A stretch of DNA of 59,513 bases from Chitinilyticum litopenaei DSM 21440 (GTDB lineage: Bacteria; Pseudomonadota; Gammaproteobacteria; Burkholderiales; Chitinibacteraceae). The notes under the pieces were generated by a model. It was not told the origin of the DNA and made no database searches. It saw only the letters and a list, made by a program, of their open reading frames with translations. The stretch lies in assembly GCF_000428145.1 (NCBI RefSeq), contig NZ_ATZJ01000024.1, positions 1 to 59,513 on the forward strand, written 5' to 3'. The position numbers and the translations under genes are program-made. Positions 59,385 to 59,513 of this stretch are shown piece after piece (position 1 is the first letter of the stretch; every line of letters begins with the position of its first letter).

Positions 59385-59513
59385 ATGGCCGGGCTGCCGC
59401 TGCAGGGAGATGGGTTTTCGATCAGTTTCAGCAACCGCGAGGTCACCGCCTGGGGCGGATTGGTGCTCTTCAAGCAGATGCTCGACAGCATGGGCTTTCG
59501 GGACGCCGCCGGG
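59385..59513 (+). CDS. Transposase N-terminus (cut by window end), IS1380- or IS4-like
   Basis: 43 codons in frame from ATG 59385 with AGAGGT just upstream. The segment ISFSNREVTAWGGLVLFKQ looks like the start of DDE transposases of the IS1380/IS4 kind, which often have an (I/V)TAWGG-L motif near residue 25. Family call is from memory and the rest is outside the window. Confidence 0.55.
   Translation, partial: MAGLPLQGDGFSISFSNREVTAWGGLVLFKQMLDSMGFRDAAG

Overview
The window is a 59.5-kb piece of a G+C-rich chromosome (roughly 60-65% by eye) from a motile betaproteobacterium. A member of the Neisseriales (Chromobacteriaceae/Chitinibacteraceae type) is the best guess. The basis is FolE2-type folate synthesis, the alaA-hom-thrC order, a CysB/CysH/TauE block, the FlhF/FlhG/FliA arrangement, and an amino-sugar-type ABC transporter beside a BadF-type sugar kinase and a GntR regulator. 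No rRNA, tRNA or CRISPR array was seen.

Layout: 1-1063 is an IS200/IS605 transposase gene followed by a dense patch of palindromic and tandem intergenic repeats. 1064-2163 holds a small membrane protein and folE2. 2304-8233 (minus) is the flagellar export and switch block fliR-Q-P-O-N-M-L plus fliK. 8315-14315 (plus) is flhB-flhA-flhF-flhG. A four-gene MCE/Mla-type lipid transporter (14312-17938) is translationally coupled to flhG and sits ahead of fliA and motA. ftsK, rpmB and rpmG follow. An acetate module comes next: a LysR gene divergent from yjcH-actP, then a CBS/nucleotidyltransferase protein and a DnaQ-type exonuclease, a large soluble hybrid histidine kinase on the opposite strand, and acs. 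Next are alaA, hom and thrC. Then comes a minus-strand sugar ABC cluster with two tandem paralogous binding proteins, a GntR regulator and a BadF-type kinase, followed by sulfur assimilation genes (cysH, tauE-like, cysB). 50677-58657 is a phospholipid cluster matching E. coli ynbABCD, enlarged with an acyltransferase, a lower-G+C orphan protein, a tandem pair of unknown proteins and a terminal membrane protein. The window ends in a gene-free, hairpin-rich 0.7 kb and the first 43 codons of a second transposase.

The most unusual signal is a dispersed bipartite palindrome of fixed length, reported here from direct reading. It begins GGTAT, ends ATACC, and is exactly 47 bp in at least ten intact copies plus several with one altered end. 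The half-site reads roughly GGTAT-nn-GCC-nnnn-GCC-TTT. Copies lie just after stop codons, between operon genes, and inside conserved coding sequence (fliP, the DUF294-type gene, tauE). In the tauE copy and one DUF294 copy the codons turn locally unusual while the protein stays family-like. By chance about 0.02 intact copies would be expected (assuming about 63% G+C). This suggests a recognition site rather than a simple insertion. Its function is unknown.
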